From Vreelandella neptunia (lineage in GTDB: Bacteria > Pseudomonadota > Gammaproteobacteria > Pseudomonadales > Halomonadaceae): a DNA stretch of 64,000 bases. Numbering within the stretch: position 1 is the stretch's first letter; every line of letters starts with the position of its first letter. Positions 1-10,071 of this stretch are shown one piece after another. The DNA is taken from assembly GCF_022489065.1 (NCBI RefSeq), contig NZ_JAKVTW010000007.1, positions 62,001 to 126,000 of the forward strand. Reading direction: 5' to 3'. Under the pieces are notes generated by a model. It saw only the letters and a program-made list of their open reading frames with translations. It was not told the origin of the DNA and did not search any database. The translations under genes were made by a program, and so were the position numbers.

Positions 1-1
1 G

Positions 2-646
2 CGCTTACATATTGCCGGATTCTCTACAGGACCAACGCCGTTTGCGGTGAATTTGGCCGGTGCCGTGCCGTTTGCGTTAATGGGCTCGGATGATGGCCAA
101 TTTGGTTACACCCTGCAGCTGTTTACCCACGTTGACTCTGATATTCATGAAGTTGAGGATCTCAAAGGCAAGCGTGTCGCCCACACCTCCCCCACCTCTA
201 ACTCGGGTAACTTAGCGCCCCGCGCACTGCTACCTGAGCTCGGCATTACGCCCGATGAGGATTACGAAGTGGTCTATTCGGGCAGCCACGACCAATCCAT
301 GCTCGGCGTTGTAGCCCAAGATTACGATGCGGCCCCTGTGGCCTCTGAAGTCGTCGAGCGGATGGCGGCACGTGGGCTTTACGATGAAGAGGACGTGCGC
401 CTGATCTACGAATCTGACCGCTTCCCCACCACCTCGTACAACTACGCGCACAACTTACACCCAGATCTGGTCGAAAAAATCGAAGAAGCCTTTTTCACCT
501 TTGATTTTGTGGGCACCGAGCTAGGCGAAGAGTTTGAAGGTGTCGAGAAATTCATCCCCATCACTTATAAGGACAACTGGCAGGTGATTCGTACCATCCA
601 AGCGGCCAATAACGTGAGCTACACGCCCGAAAACTTGGAAGAGTAA
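2..646 (+). CDS. phnD: Phosphonate/phosphate ABC transporter substrate-binding protein (5' truncated)
   Basis: Periplasmic binding protein of a PhnCDE-type importer. The reading frame is open from base 2 through the first in-frame GTG, so the gene starts before the window; only the C-terminal ~214 residues are present. The visible part matches the PhnD / type 2 periplasmic fold: an LKGKRVAHT strand, SNSGNLAPRALL and the SGSHDQSMLGVVAQDYDAAPV segment, which in this family contributes ligand contacts. It is followed by phnC and two permease genes in the same direction, which fixes the role. The substrate could be phosphonate, phosphite or phosphate; no C-P lyase genes are visible in the window, so the substrate cannot be decided here. 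Confidence 0.93.
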   Translation, partial: RLHIAGFSTGPTPFAVNLAGAVPFALMGSDDGQFGYTLQLFTHVDSDIHEVEDLKGKRVAHTSPTSNSGNLAPRALLPELGITPDEDYEVVYSGSHDQSMLGVVAQDYDAAPVASEVVERMAARGLYDEEDVRLIYESDRFPTTSYNYAHNLHPDLVEKIEEAFFTFDFVGTELGEEFEGVEKFIPITYKDNWQVIRTIQAANNVSYTPENLEE

Positions 647-671
647 AACCTGATTTCAAGTAATAAGTGCA

Positions 672-700
672 GCACCGCCGCTGGCGGTGCGGTTATTTTC
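672..700 (+). terminator. Intra-operon hairpin between phnD and phnC
   Basis: A perfect 8-bp GC-rich stem (GCACCGCC at 672-679, GGCGGTGC at 683-690) with a 3-base loop is followed by a T-rich stretch (GGTTATTTTC). It has the form of a factor-independent terminator or attenuator. Lying between the binding protein and the ATPase/permease genes, it probably lets the binding protein be made in excess by partial termination. Confidence 0.7.
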
Positions 701-720
701 TCGACGATGGAAGCGAGCAC

Positions 721-1518
721 ATGCTGGAAATTACCAATCTGGTCAAACGCTATGGCCACGATGAAGCCGTGCTGAAAGGGCTTGACCTCAAGGTAGAGGG
801 AAACAGCGTTGTTTCTATCGTAGGCGCCTCGGGTGCGGGCAAAAGCACCATGCTGAGATGTATTAATCGCTTGGTCGAGCCGACCTCGGGCTCTATCAAA
901 CTCAACGGCAATGAGTTGGTGAACCTGAAGGGTGCTGAATTGCGTCGCGCGCGGCGCAAGATCGGCATGGTATTCCAGGGCTTTAATCTGCTGGATCGCT
1001 TAACCGTGATGGAGAACGTTCTGGCCGGACGGCTGGGTTACGTCAATCTCTACCAAGCCATCTCCCGCCGCTACCCCCAGGACGACATTGAGCGTGCGTT
1101 TGTGTTGATGGAGCGGGTGGGAATCGCTCATTACGCCAACAAGCGTGCTGATGAACTTTCCGGTGGCGAGCGTCAGCGCGTAGGCGTTGTCCGCGCCTTA
1201 ATGCAAGAGCCTGAGGTGCTGCTTGCCGATGAGCCCACCGCCTCGCTTGATCCGCGTACTTCTGAGCAGATTATGATTCTGCTGCAAAGCCTAGCCAGCG
1301 AGCTGTCGCTGCCGGTGCTGATTAATATCCACAACGTTGCCCAGGCCAAAACCTACACCGAGCGCATTGTGGGCCTACGCCACGGCAAGATGATCTTTGA
1401 TGGGTTGCCTGCTGATTTCAACAAAGACGCGTTAGACGCCATCTACGGCGGCATTGAAGCGCCGGACGATGCGATTACCGAACCGCCTGTGGAGGAGCGC
1501 TCCCATGACTTCGTCTGA
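721..1518 (+). CDS. phnC: Phosphonate/phosphate ABC transporter ATP-binding protein
   Basis: ATPase subunit of the importer, acting at the cytoplasmic face of the inner membrane. It shows Walker A GASGAGKS (about residues 32-39), the Q-loop in MVFQGFNLL, the signature LSGGERQRVG and Walker B VLLADEPTASLD, and is 265 residues long, normal for PhnC. A longer frame opens at a GTG at 667, but that lies inside the upstream terminator hairpin; the ATG at 721, where the family's N-terminal LEITNLVKRY begins, is preferred. Its 3' end overlaps the first permease gene by 14 bases, implying translational coupling. Confidence 0.95.
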   Translation: MLEITNLVKRYGHDEAVLKGLDLKVEGNSVVSIVGASGAGKSTMLRCINRLVEPTSGSIKLNGNELVNLKGAELRRARRKIGMVFQGFNLLDRLTVMENVLAGRLGYVNLYQAISRRYPQDDIERAFVLMERVGIAHYANKRADELSGGERQRVGVVRALMQEPEVLLADEPTASLDPRTSEQIMILLQSLASELSLPVLINIHNVAQAKTYTERIVGLRHGKMIFDGLPADFNKDALDAIYGGIEAPDDAITEPPVEERSHDFV

Positions 1519-2317
1519 CGCTCCTTCAACAGCGCCCCGCACCTGGAGAAAACCGCCGTTCATCGCTAACCCGCTGCTGCGCTATGGGCTAATCATCGTC
1601 GCGGCCGTCTATTTAGTCTGGGCATTCGGCTCGCTGCCGTTCAACTGGGCGCGTATCTCTGAAGGCTTGCCCCGCGCAGCGCGTATTTTTAGCGGCGGCT
1701 TCCCGCCCAACTTAGAGCGCTACGAGCTGCTCCTAACAGGCTTTAAAGAGAGCTTTCAAATCGCCATCTTGGCCACTCTGCTAGGGGTCTTTCTTTCGAT
1801 TCCTTTTGCCGTCATGGCAGCTCGCAATATTGCTCCGATGCCGATTTATATCATCGGACGAGCGGTGATTATTGTATCGCGCAGCTTTCACCCGGTGATC
1901 GTGGCGATTCTGTTTGTTGCCGCGGTGGGGTTCGGCCCGCTGGCGGGCATTTTGACCCTAACCCTCTACTCGATTGGCTTTGTAGGCAAACTGCTGGCCG
2001 AAGAGATAGAAGAGATTGATTGGGGCCAAGTAGAGGCCATGAAAGCCGCTGGCGCGGGATATGTGGCGATTCTATTTTATGCCGTTTTCCCCCAGATACT
2101 GCCACGCCAAGTGGGGCTTTCCATGTACCAACTGGACAGCAACCTGCGCGCTTCTGCAGTAGTTGGAATTGTCGGTGCGGGCGGTATTGGCGGCACGCTA
2201 ATGAACGCCTTTGGACGCTACGATTACGACTTCGCCTTTGCGATTCTGCTCATTATCATCGCGGTCATTTTGCTCAGTGAAGGTGTCAGCGGCTGGGTAA
2301 GGAAAAAAATATGGTAG
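1505..2317 (+). CDS. phnE: Phosphonate/phosphate ABC transporter permease 1
   Basis: Inner-membrane permease of the PhnE/BPD_transp_1 type, 270 residues with about six hydrophobic segments. The cytoplasmic coupling region reads EAMKAAGAGYVAILFYAVFPQ and sits before the final membrane segments. The ATG at 1505 has a good GGAGG site at 1491-1495 and overlaps phnC; an upstream in-frame ATG at 1454 would add 17 residues unlike the family and is rejected. A second permease gene follows with a 7-base overlap, so the channel is probably a heterodimer. Confidence 0.93.
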   Translation: MTSSDAPSTAPRTWRKPPFIANPLLRYGLIIVAAVYLVWAFGSLPFNWARISEGLPRAARIFSGGFPPNLERYELLLTGFKESFQIAILATLLGVFLSIPFAVMAARNIAPMPIYIIGRAVIIVSRSFHPVIVAILFVAAVGFGPLAGILTLTLYSIGFVGKLLAEEIEEIDWGQVEAMKAAGAGYVAILFYAVFPQILPRQVGLSMYQLDSNLRASAVVGIVGAGGIGGTLMNAFGRYDYDFAFAILLIIIAVILLSEGVSGWVRKKIW

Positions 2318-3120
2318 ATCACGCACAGCAGCTTGCCGATCGTATTTGGCAACGCTACGACCGCAAACAGCGTCTTATTCGTTACGCCGTTCTGCTAGCG
2401 ACCTTGATGGTAGTGGTTTGGGCGGTACGCGATATTGATATTTTCTGGCCCTGGGTATGGGATGCTCCCAACCAGATCTCCGGGCTTGGGGCACGCATGT
2501 GGCCGCCCAGTGCGGAAGGGCTCAACGGCATTATCGCGGCGCTAATCGAGACCGTGCATATCGCTACACTAGCCACTTTCTTAACCATCTTCCTGGCACT
2601 ACCGGTGGCCTATATTGCGGCCCAGAACACCACGCCTAACCGCGCCTGCTTATGGCTGGGCCGTTTCATTCTGGTCTCTAGCCGCTCGGTGAATACGATT
2701 ATTTGGGCACTGCTGTTCGTGGCGATTTTTGGGCCAGGGGTGTTGGCGGGCATACTCGCCATCGTATTTCGCTCCATTGGCTTTATCGGCAAACTGATGG
2801 GTGAAGCTATTGAGGAGATTGACCGGCGCCCCGTAGAGGCCATGGAAGCTACCGGCGCCTCCAAAGCCAAAGTGATCGCCTATGCGATCGTGCCTCAAGT
2901 GATGCCGGCCTTTTTTGCCATCGTGATCCTCCGCTGGGATATCAATATCCGCGAATCGACCGTGCTGGGGCTGGTGGGCGCTGGTGGCATTGGGGTCATC
3001 CTGCAAGGTGCGATTGACACCTTTGCCTGGCCAACCGTGGCCACCATCATGATTGCCATTATTGTGCTGGTGCTGATTGGTGAAGCGGTCACCAGCTTGC
3101 TGCGTAGCAAGGTGCTGTAA
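2311..3120 (+). CDS. phnE: Phosphonate/phosphate ABC transporter permease 2
   Basis: Second PhnE-like permease, 269 residues, parallel in architecture to the upstream one: hydrophobic segments throughout and an EAMEATGASKAKVIAYAIVPQ coupling motif at about residues 175-195. Its ATG overlaps the stop of the first permease, so the two are translated together. Two tandem phnE genes occur in several proteobacterial phn operons. It is the last gene of this unit. Confidence 0.93.
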   Translation: MVDHAQQLADRIWQRYDRKQRLIRYAVLLATLMVVVWAVRDIDIFWPWVWDAPNQISGLGARMWPPSAEGLNGIIAALIETVHIATLATFLTIFLALPVAYIAAQNTTPNRACLWLGRFILVSSRSVNTIIWALLFVAIFGPGVLAGILAIVFRSIGFIGKLMGEAIEEIDRRPVEAMEATGASKAKVIAYAIVPQVMPAFFAIVILRWDINIRESTVLGLVGAGGIGVILQGAIDTFAWPTVATIMIAIIVLVLIGEAVTSLLRSKVL

Positions 3121-3139
3121 CCCAAGTTGCTTAAGCCAA

Positions 3140-3172
3140 GGCAAGCGTTTGACCTAATGCCAAACGCTTGCC
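3140..3172. terminator. 12-bp inverted repeat after the phn operon
   Basis: GGCAAGCGTTTG (3140-3151) is perfectly repeated in inverted form at 3161-3172 with a 9-base spacer. It follows the last phnE by 20 bases and so is likely to end the transcript, although no T-run follows it. Confidence 0.5.
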
Positions 3173-3212
3173 ATGGTTAGAAGACCATCAACGACATGGA
3201 GTATGCACAGCG

Positions 3213-3641
3213 ATGACAACCTATATCGTGGTAGCCGATGCCGCTCGCGCACGTATTTTTACCCGAGATGCCTTAACGTTGGCGGAAAAGGAGAGCATGG
3301 TTCACGCTGAAGGACGTCTACACGAGGGTGACCTGGTCACCGACGGTCGGGGCGATGTGCATGAGTCGATGTCCTCTACCTCTCGCTCGGCGGGCGAAGA
3401 GGGAACAGCGACCAAGCATGAGAACGAGCTGTTTGCGAAAGAGGTCGCACAGCGCCTTTATAACGCGCGAGTCGGCAACAGTATGGAAAAGCTCATTATG
3501 GTGGCACCACCCAAATTTTTGGGCCTACTACGCGACAAACTCGATGGCCCAACACAGAAGCTGGTGATTCACTCACTCTCGAAAGACCTAAGTAAAGCCT
3601 CGCTGGCAGATATTCAGACTGCTGTGAGCGACTTACGTTAA
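3213..3641 (+). CDS. Host-attachment-type protein
   Basis: Small cytosolic protein of 142 residues belonging to the family annotated as required for attachment to host cells. The N-terminal strand TTYIVVADAARARIF, the GRGDVHESMSSTSR segment, and MVAPPKFLGLLRDKL followed by a VIHSLSKDL strand are typical. The family is widespread in free-living proteobacteria, so the name should not be read literally; it resembles the eRF1/pelota-like ribosome-associated fold. The ATG at 3213 is chosen over the in-frame ATG at 3168 because the conserved TTYIVVADA starts there and the upstream ATG lies within the preceding hairpin. It appears monocistronic. Confidence 0.85.
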   Translation: MTTYIVVADAARARIFTRDALTLAEKESMVHAEGRLHEGDLVTDGRGDVHESMSSTSRSAGEEGTATKHENELFAKEVAQRLYNARVGNSMEKLIMVAPPKFLGLLRDKLDGPTQKLVIHSLSKDLSKASLADIQTAVSDLR

Positions 3642-3674
3642 ACGTGTTGGTAGCAACTTTGCTTACCCCGTTCA

Positions 3675-4601
3675 TTAAGGAATCGGCGGCAGTGCAATAT
3701 CGTCGCTGCGTTTAGCCCCGGCGGTCATTTCACGGCACAGGCGCAGGAACTCGCGCACGCCGGTGGTGAGGTATTTGTGCCGGTGCCAGATAAACGTGAA
3801 CTGACGCTTCAGATCCAACTCCGGCGTGGGCAGCGGCACCAAGCTGCCGCGCCGGAAGGCATCGCGCAGCGCCAGGCGCGAAACACAGCCAATCCCCAAG
3901 CCTGACTCTACGGCGCGCTTAATACCTTCGGTATGTTCCAGCTCCAGCAGAGTGTTAAACCGACTGCGGCGGTGGCGTGCGGCGTGCTCTAGGGTCATAC
4001 GCGTGCCAGAACCCTCTTCGCGCATGATCCAGTCTTCACGCAGCAACTGCTCAAGCTCAAGGTGCTCGCGACCTGCCAGCGGGTGGCGCGGCGAGCAAAA
4101 CACACACAGCTCATCTTCCACCCAGGGCTGACTGATGATCATCTCATCGTCGCACTGCCCCTCAATCAGTCCTAAATCCAGCGAGTGCTGGCGAACGCCT
4201 TCGATAATATGGCGCGTATTACGCACTGCTAGGCGCACGCGGCTGCCTGGGTAGCGCTGCATAAAGTCGCTGATGAGCAGCGTGGCCAGGTAGTTTCCGA
4301 TGGTTAGCGTTGCACCTACATCCAGCGTTCCCACCCCCTGCTGGCCGCGTAGGAGCTCTTCGATCTCTTCTCCTCGGTCAAGCAGTGCGACGGCTTTGGG
4401 CAACAGCTGAAACCCCAGTGCGTTGAGCTTTAAGCGCTTGCCGATACGATCCAATAGCTGGCAGTCGAACTGCCGTTCAAGCTCGGCAAGCGCGGTACTA
4501 GTCGCTGACTGAGACATGGAGAGCGCCCGCGCCGCATGGGATACGCTCTCGTGCTGAGCGACCGCCACAAAGACTTCCAACTGCCGCAAGGTGTAGTGCA
4601 T
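3675..4601 (-). CDS. finR: LysR-family regulator, FinR-like, divergent from fpr
   Basis: LysR-type transcriptional regulator of 308 residues. The N-terminal winged helix-turn-helix includes MHYTLRQLEVFVAVAQHESVSHAARALSMSQSATSTAL, given here as two halves of one motif around residues 1-38; an effector-binding domain with a VGATLTIGNYL start occupies the rest. It is divergent from fpr across a 180-base gap. In Pseudomonas the same arrangement is finR-fprA, where FinR activates the ferredoxin-NADP reductase gene in response to superoxide or sulfite-type stress. The regulatory link here is inferred from that synteny; the protein also resembles YeiE/CysB-like regulators, an alternative label. Confidence 0.8.
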   Translation of the reverse strand: MHYTLRQLEVFVAVAQHESVSHAARALSMSQSATSTALAELERQFDCQLLDRIGKRLKLNALGFQLLPKAVALLDRGEEIEELLRGQQGVGTLDVGATLTIGNYLATLLISDFMQRYPGSRVRLAVRNTRHIIEGVRQHSLDLGLIEGQCDDEMIISQPWVEDELCVFCSPRHPLAGREHLELEQLLREDWIMREEGSGTRMTLEHAARHRRSRFNTLLELEHTEGIKRAVESGLGIGCVSRLALRDAFRRGSLVPLPTPELDLKRQFTFIWHRHKYLTTGVREFLRLCREMTAGAKRSDDIALPPIP

Positions 4602-4781
4602 ATAATCTGGCCTGTATTTGATCTATATCTATTTTTCAGATAACCGTTATCAATATAATTCGCTTAACAGATATACCACCCTTTGCTTAGACTTGCTGGC
4701 AACATATTTAATCATTTTTATTCTTTTTAAGAATATGACCGATGCGATCAAGCGCCAGCATCGGCTAATGGAGAAACTGGC

Positions 4782-5558
4782 ATGAGTAAGTTTGCTTTAG
4801 AAGAAGTGCTTAGCGTTCACCACTGGAACGATACCCTGTTCAGCTTTCGCACCACCCGCGAGCGCAGCCTGCGCTTCAAAACCGGTCAGTTCGTCATGAT
4901 TGGTTTGGAAGTGAATGGCAAACCGCTGATGCGCGCTTACTCCATTGCCAGCCCTAACTACGAAGACCATCTTGAGTTTTTCAGCATCAAGGTGCCTGAC
5001 GGCCCACTTACCTCGCGCCTTCAGCACTTGAAAGTGGGTGACCAGATCATGGTCAGCCGCAAGCCAACCGGCACGCTGGTCACCGACGACCTGCTGCCTG
5101 GCCGCAACCTTTACATGCTCTCTACGGGCACTGGCTTAGCGCCATTTATGAGCTTGATTCAAGACCCCGATGTTTACGAGCGCTACGAGAAAATCGTGCT
5201 GGTTCATGGTGTGCGCGAAGTCTCTGAACTGGCGTACGCCGATTTCATCACCAAAGAGCTGCCCGCCCATGAGTACTTGGGTGACGATATTGCCGCCAAA
5301 CTGGTGTACTACCCCACCGTTACCCGTCAAGAGTTCCACACCATGGGTCGCCTAACCGACCATATCCGGACGGGTAAGCTGTTTGAAGATACCGGTTTGC
5401 CGCCTATCGACCCACGCCAGGATCGTGCCATGATCTGCGGTAGCCCTGCCATGTTGGACGATACCAGCGCGCTGCTTGACGAATTGGGCCTTAATATCTC
5501 ACCCCGCATGGGCGAGCCCGGTGATTACGTCATTGAACGTGCGTTTGTCGAGAAGTAA
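4782..5558 (+). CDS. fpr: Ferredoxin-NADP+ reductase
   Basis: FAD enzyme transferring electrons between NADPH and ferredoxin/flavodoxin in the cytosol, 258 residues as usual for the bacterial FprA/B type. The FAD motif RAYSIASP lies near residue 50, the NADP-binding GTGLAPFMS near 115, the MICGSPAML strand near 212, and the C-terminal VIERAFVEK tail is typical of the class that stacks an aromatic on the flavin. The divergent finR gene probably regulates it. Confidence 0.95.
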   Translation: MSKFALEEVLSVHHWNDTLFSFRTTRERSLRFKTGQFVMIGLEVNGKPLMRAYSIASPNYEDHLEFFSIKVPDGPLTSRLQHLKVGDQIMVSRKPTGTLVTDDLLPGRNLYMLSTGTGLAPFMSLIQDPDVYERYEKIVLVHGVREVSELAYADFITKELPAHEYLGDDIAAKLVYYPTVTRQEFHTMGRLTDHIRTGKLFEDTGLPPIDPRQDRAMICGSPAMLDDTSALLDELGLNISPRMGEPGDYVIERAFVEK

Positions 5559-5575
5559 GGCGTCAATGGTAAGTA

Positions 5576-5742
5576 GTGAATCGTAATTAGTGAGTGGTAA
5601 ATAGAAAAAAGTTTAGCCGCTAGAATGATCGCATCACTAATACAAAGCCCCTGCTGGAGATTCTCCACAGGGGCTTTGTGCTATGTACTACTTTTTTTCT
5701 TACAATTTATCAATCGCTTACCACTCACTACTTACAATTCAC
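5576..5742. repeat. Long inverted repeat of GTGA/GTAA-rich arms enclosing a terminator
   Basis: The arms at 5576-5600 and 5718-5742 are 25 bases each and match in inverted orientation with only two mismatches. They are composed of degenerate short units such as GTGAATNGTAA and TAGTGAGTGG. Between them lies the fpr/glnK terminator hairpin. The arrangement resembles a small non-coding repetitive element inserted between two convergent genes. Confidence 0.7.
5642..5679. terminator. Bidirectional terminator between fpr and glnK
   Basis: An 11-bp perfect stem (ACAAAGCCCCT at 5642-5652, AGGGGCTTTGT at 5669-5679) carries an inner TGGAG/CTCCA extension. The genes on both sides converge on it, so it can end both transcripts. 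Confidence 0.75.
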
Positions 5743-5753
5743 AGTTCACCCAT

Positions 5754-6242
<489 letters not shown>

Positions 6243-6281
6243 TTATTTGACCAGCATCAAACTACTTTTTAATACCGCTGT

Positions 6282-7529
6282 TTATTTCTTGATACCAAAC
6301 TCGGGATAGGCTTCAAGGCCACACTCAGCGATATCGACGCCTTCATACTCTTCTTCTTCGCTAACGCGGATACCCATGATGGCTTTCAGAATTAGCCATA
6401 CCACCAGGCTTGCCAGGAAGACCCAACCGAAGATACCTGCAATACCGATGATTTGAGCACCGAAGGATGCATCGCCATTATTCAATGGCACCGCCAGCAC
6501 GCCCCAGATACCGACAACACCGTGAACCGAGATCGCACCGACTGGATCATCCAGTTTCACTTTATCAAGCGTGACGATGGCAGCGACGACAATGATGCCG
6601 CCAATGGCGCCGATAATGGTCGCGCCTAGTGCAGAAGGTGAAAGCGGATCAGCGGTAATGGCGACCAAGCCCGCCAACGCACCGTTCAACGCCATGGTTA
6701 GGTCTGCCTTACGGAACCACAGTTTGGCCAAAATTAGCGCTGCAATCACACCACCTGCCGCGGCAGCGTTGGTATTTACAAACACTTGCGCCACGTTGTT
6801 AGCAGAATCGACGGCCGCAAGCTTGAGCTCGGAACCACCGTTGAAGCCGAACCAGCCCATCCACAGGATGAAGGTACCCAACGTCGCCAGCGGCATGTTG
6901 GCCCCTGGAATGGCATGGATAGAGCCATCTTTGCCATATTTGCCTTTACGCGGCCCCAGTACGATGACACCAGCGAGGGCTGCAGCTGCACCGGCAAGGT
7001 GCACAATGCCTGAGCCCGCATAGTCAGAGTAACCCACTTCAGACAACCAGCCGCCGCCCCAGGTCCAGTAACCAGATACCGGATAGATAAATGCGGTCAT
7101 CACTACGGCAAACGCCAGGAAGGCCCATAGTTTCATACGCTCAGCCACGGCACCCGACACAATCGACATGGCGGTGGCGACGAACACGACCTGGAAGAAG
7201 AAGTCAGAACGCATGGAGTAGTAAGGCGCGTCATCGCCACCGGCGGTCACTGCATCAACGCTGTTTTCAGCGCCAATCAAAAAGCCCAGGTTAGGTAGGA
7301 AACCACCAGCGCTGCTGGAGTACATGATGTAGTAGCCCACCAACAGGTACATGGTGCAGGCAATGGCAAACAGCGCAACGTTTTTGGTTAGAATTTCAGC
7401 GGTGTTTTTAGAGCGCACCAGGCCTGCTTCTAACATGGAGAAGCCAGCGGCCATCCACATCACGAGCACGCCGCAAATCAGGAAGTAGAACGTATCGAGC
7501 GCGTAGCTCAACTCTGTAAACTCATTCAT
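6282..7529 (-). CDS. amtB: Ammonium transporter
   Basis: Inner-membrane ammonium channel of 415 residues with about eleven hydrophobic segments. The family sequence GSGIVHLAGAAAALAGVIVLGPRKGKYG is present around residues 170-197, and AISVHGVVGIWG near 333 carries a conserved pore histidine. It is preceded by one glnK (37 bases) and followed by another. A GGGGAAC ribosome site precedes the ATG at 7529. No signal peptide of the longer Amt subfamily is seen. Confidence 0.96.
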   Translation of the reverse strand: MNEFTELSYALDTFYFLICGVLVMWMAAGFSMLEAGLVRSKNTAEILTKNVALFAIACTMYLLVGYYIMYSSSAGGFLPNLGFLIGAENSVDAVTAGGDDAPYYSMRSDFFFQVVFVATAMSIVSGAVAERMKLWAFLAFAVVMTAFIYPVSGYWTWGGGWLSEVGYSDYAGSGIVHLAGAAAALAGVIVLGPRKGKYGKDGSIHAIPGANMPLATLGTFILWMGWFGFNGGSELKLAAVDSANNVAQVFVNTNAAAAGGVIAALILAKLWFRKADLTMALNGALAGLVAITADPLSPSALGATIIGAIGGIIVVAAIVTLDKVKLDDPVGAISVHGVVGIWGVLAVPLNNGDASFGAQIIGIAGIFGWVFLASLVVWLILKAIMGIRVSEEEEYEGVDIAECGLEAYPEFGIKK

Positions 7530-7565
7530 TGTATGTTCCCCGTTTAATGTCTGGTTTAGCCGTGA

Positions 7566-8264
<699 letters not shown>

Positions 8265-8606
8265 ATGGCGCCTCAAGACCGTATCAGCCGATTGGCCCAG
8301 CAGATTGGTGACCGTTTGCAAAACGCCTCACAGGCACCTGAGGATATCCAAAAGGGTGTGCAGCAAGTTGTGCGCGGTGCCTTTGATCGTCTGGAGCTTG
8401 TCTCTAGAGAGGATTTCGATATTTTGATGGACGTATTGCAGCGCACGCGTTCACGGGTAGAAGCGCTTGAGCGCCAAGTGGCTAACCTTGAAGCCACGGT
8501 TGAAGCCTCCACTGCCGCCGCTACAACACCGCTTGAAGCAGAAGTACCGCCGATTCCTACCACTGAGCCAAAAAGTGATGCTAGTGAAGACAGCAAACCG
8601 AGCTAG
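8265..8606 (+). CDS. ubiK: UbiK-type ubiquinone biosynthesis accessory factor
   Basis: Small protein of 113 residues (BMFP/YqiC family) that assists aerobic ubiquinone biosynthesis by binding UbiJ and membranes. An N-terminal amphipathic helix (ISRLAQQIGDRLQN) is followed by a long coiled coil with SREDFDILMDVLQRTRSRVE near residues 45-65 and an acidic, low-complexity tail. AGGAG at 8251-8255, nine bases before ATG 8265, fixes the start over the in-frame ATG at 8247. A 10-bp inverted repeat TCGGCAATAG/CTATTGCCGA at 8646-8676 may end the transcript. Confidence 0.88.
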   Translation: MAPQDRISRLAQQIGDRLQNASQAPEDIQKGVQQVVRGAFDRLELVSREDFDILMDVLQRTRSRVEALERQVANLEATVEASTAAATTPLEAEVPPIPTTEPKSDASEDSKPS

Positions 8607-8995
8607 CAGCTAGATCATTACTAACTCAGGTACTTAGCACGAGTATCGGCAATAGGGAGCTATCGTCTATTGCCGACCACTCAAGGCGTTACTCGAACGA
8701 GACATGTGGACACTCGTTGGGAGAAACCAAAAACAAACAAGAATCAATATCATTGACATTTTTTACGTCAGTGTTACCTTCCTCTTATCACAACACCATC
8801 CGCGCTCCGCTCATCCTAACTAACACGCTACCTAGCGAAACCAATCGAGCCGAAGCACCAATATAGGTCAAGCCGCTGCCAACATCGCTGTTAAGTGGTA
8901 TTTGCTAGCGCAGAACTTCTCTCATTGATGAGTTACGGCACCCCTCGGTGCGCCAATTTGATGCATTTGATTGAAGACGATAGCGTTATGAACCC
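8607..8995. other. Control region upstream of the siderophore module
   Basis: This gap of 389 bases holds the inverted repeat after ubiK and a Fur-box-like site at 8741-8754. The remainder shows no gene. Confidence 0.6.
8741..8754. promoter_or_regulatory. Fur-box-like site upstream of the AraC regulator
   Basis: GAATCAATATCATT, in reverse AATGATATTGATTC, fits the repeated GATAAT-type hexamers of Fur boxes. It lies 240 bases before the regulator gene and shortly upstream of a TTGACA-like hexamer. Iron control is inferred. Confidence 0.5.
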
Positions 8996-9967
8996 ATGAA
9001 CACACTCGCTGCTCATCCGCCAGCAGGCCAAACACAGCATATTCTTACACCTCAATCGTTGGCGCAGCTGGGATTGCGCTTTGGTATTGAGTATCGAATT
9101 GAAGGCAGATCCGAAGGCGTTGCCCCCGTTGCCCAGGGCCGTGTTCACGATGTTAGTCTTTCTACATCACTGCATTTAACGCTCTCGGATCTACAGGTTG
9201 AACGCACCTACTGGTCGGCTTCTCGCCAAACGGTGCCCTGGTTTATTAGCGTGGTGCTAGAGGGTCATATTAACGCCACGGTAGGTAATCAATGTTTGGC
9301 ATTTGCAGCAGGTGATGGGCTTTGCGCCCACTTCACCCCCCAGCACTCGCTCACTGTCTATCAGCCAGCACAGCCGCGCCTGCGCACGGTTAACCTAGCC
9401 GTACTTGCCACAGCGCCCCACGACCTCCCCTTAGCACCGAAAGAAGCTTTGCTGCATCGCTGGCGACTACCTGAGCCGCTTATTGCGATCCTGCGCGCCA
9501 CTATCGACCAACCACCGAGCGCCTGCCACCAACCCCTGGTATGGCAAGGGCTAGCGCTCCAACTACTCGGCCATGGCTTGCCGCAAAGCCCGTTATCACC
9601 GTTGGAAGAGCACTGCGCCAACCACCGAACCGAGACTCGCTTAACCCCGCGTGACCGCGGCTGTCTAACTCGGCTGCATCAGCGTATTGCCGATGATCCA
9701 ACCCAGCGCTACTGCCTAAACGACTTAGCCCGTGATGTCGCGATGAGCCCGAGCAGCCTGCGCCAGAAGTTTCGTGCCTATTATGGCTATTCGCTGTTTG
9801 ATCACCTACGTCAGAGCCGCCTAGCGCAGGCGTATCGTGACTTAGAGCGCGGCTATAGCGTGCAGCAAGCCGCCCATGCCTGTGGTTACCGCCACGCCAC
9901 TAATTTCGCCACTGCCTTTAAACGAGCCTTTGGTATTGCACCTCATGAAGTGTTCAACCGCAGCTAA
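8996..9967 (+). CDS. AraC-family regulator of siderophore uptake (PchR-like)
   Basis: Transcriptional regulator of 323 residues. The N-terminal ligand-binding half is poorly conserved. The C-terminal ~90 residues carry two helix-turn-helix units: DLARDVAMSPSSLRQKFRAY, and SVQQAAHACGYRHATNFATA leading to FKRAFGIAPHEVF. Position before a TonB-dependent receptor gene and near Fur-like sites suggests an activator that senses a ferric siderophore, as PchR and related proteins do. Ribosome-site evidence at 8996 is weak. Confidence 0.88.
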   Translation: MNTLAAHPPAGQTQHILTPQSLAQLGLRFGIEYRIEGRSEGVAPVAQGRVHDVSLSTSLHLTLSDLQVERTYWSASRQTVPWFISVVLEGHINATVGNQCLAFAAGDGLCAHFTPQHSLTVYQPAQPRLRTVNLAVLATAPHDLPLAPKEALLHRWRLPEPLIAILRATIDQPPSACHQPLVWQGLALQLLGHGLPQSPLSPLEEHCANHRTETRLTPRDRGCLTRLHQRIADDPTQRYCLNDLARDVAMSPSSLRQKFRAYYGYSLFDHLRQSRLAQAYRDLERGYSVQQAAHACGYRHATNFATAFKRAFGIAPHEVFNRS

Positions 9968-10071
9968 GTTGTTGCATAGCCCTTAACACCGTAAGTTCCT
10001 GGTTAAATGCTTTCTTGGCACTACGCATAGCTGCTTTGTCATCGCGCATACCTTTTAAGCGCCATTAAGCG

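Noticed and set aside
2650-3144. A 164-codon minus-strand frame opposite phnE
   Set aside because: It is antisense to a strongly conserved permease and has the His/Asn/Gln-rich composition typical of shadow frames.
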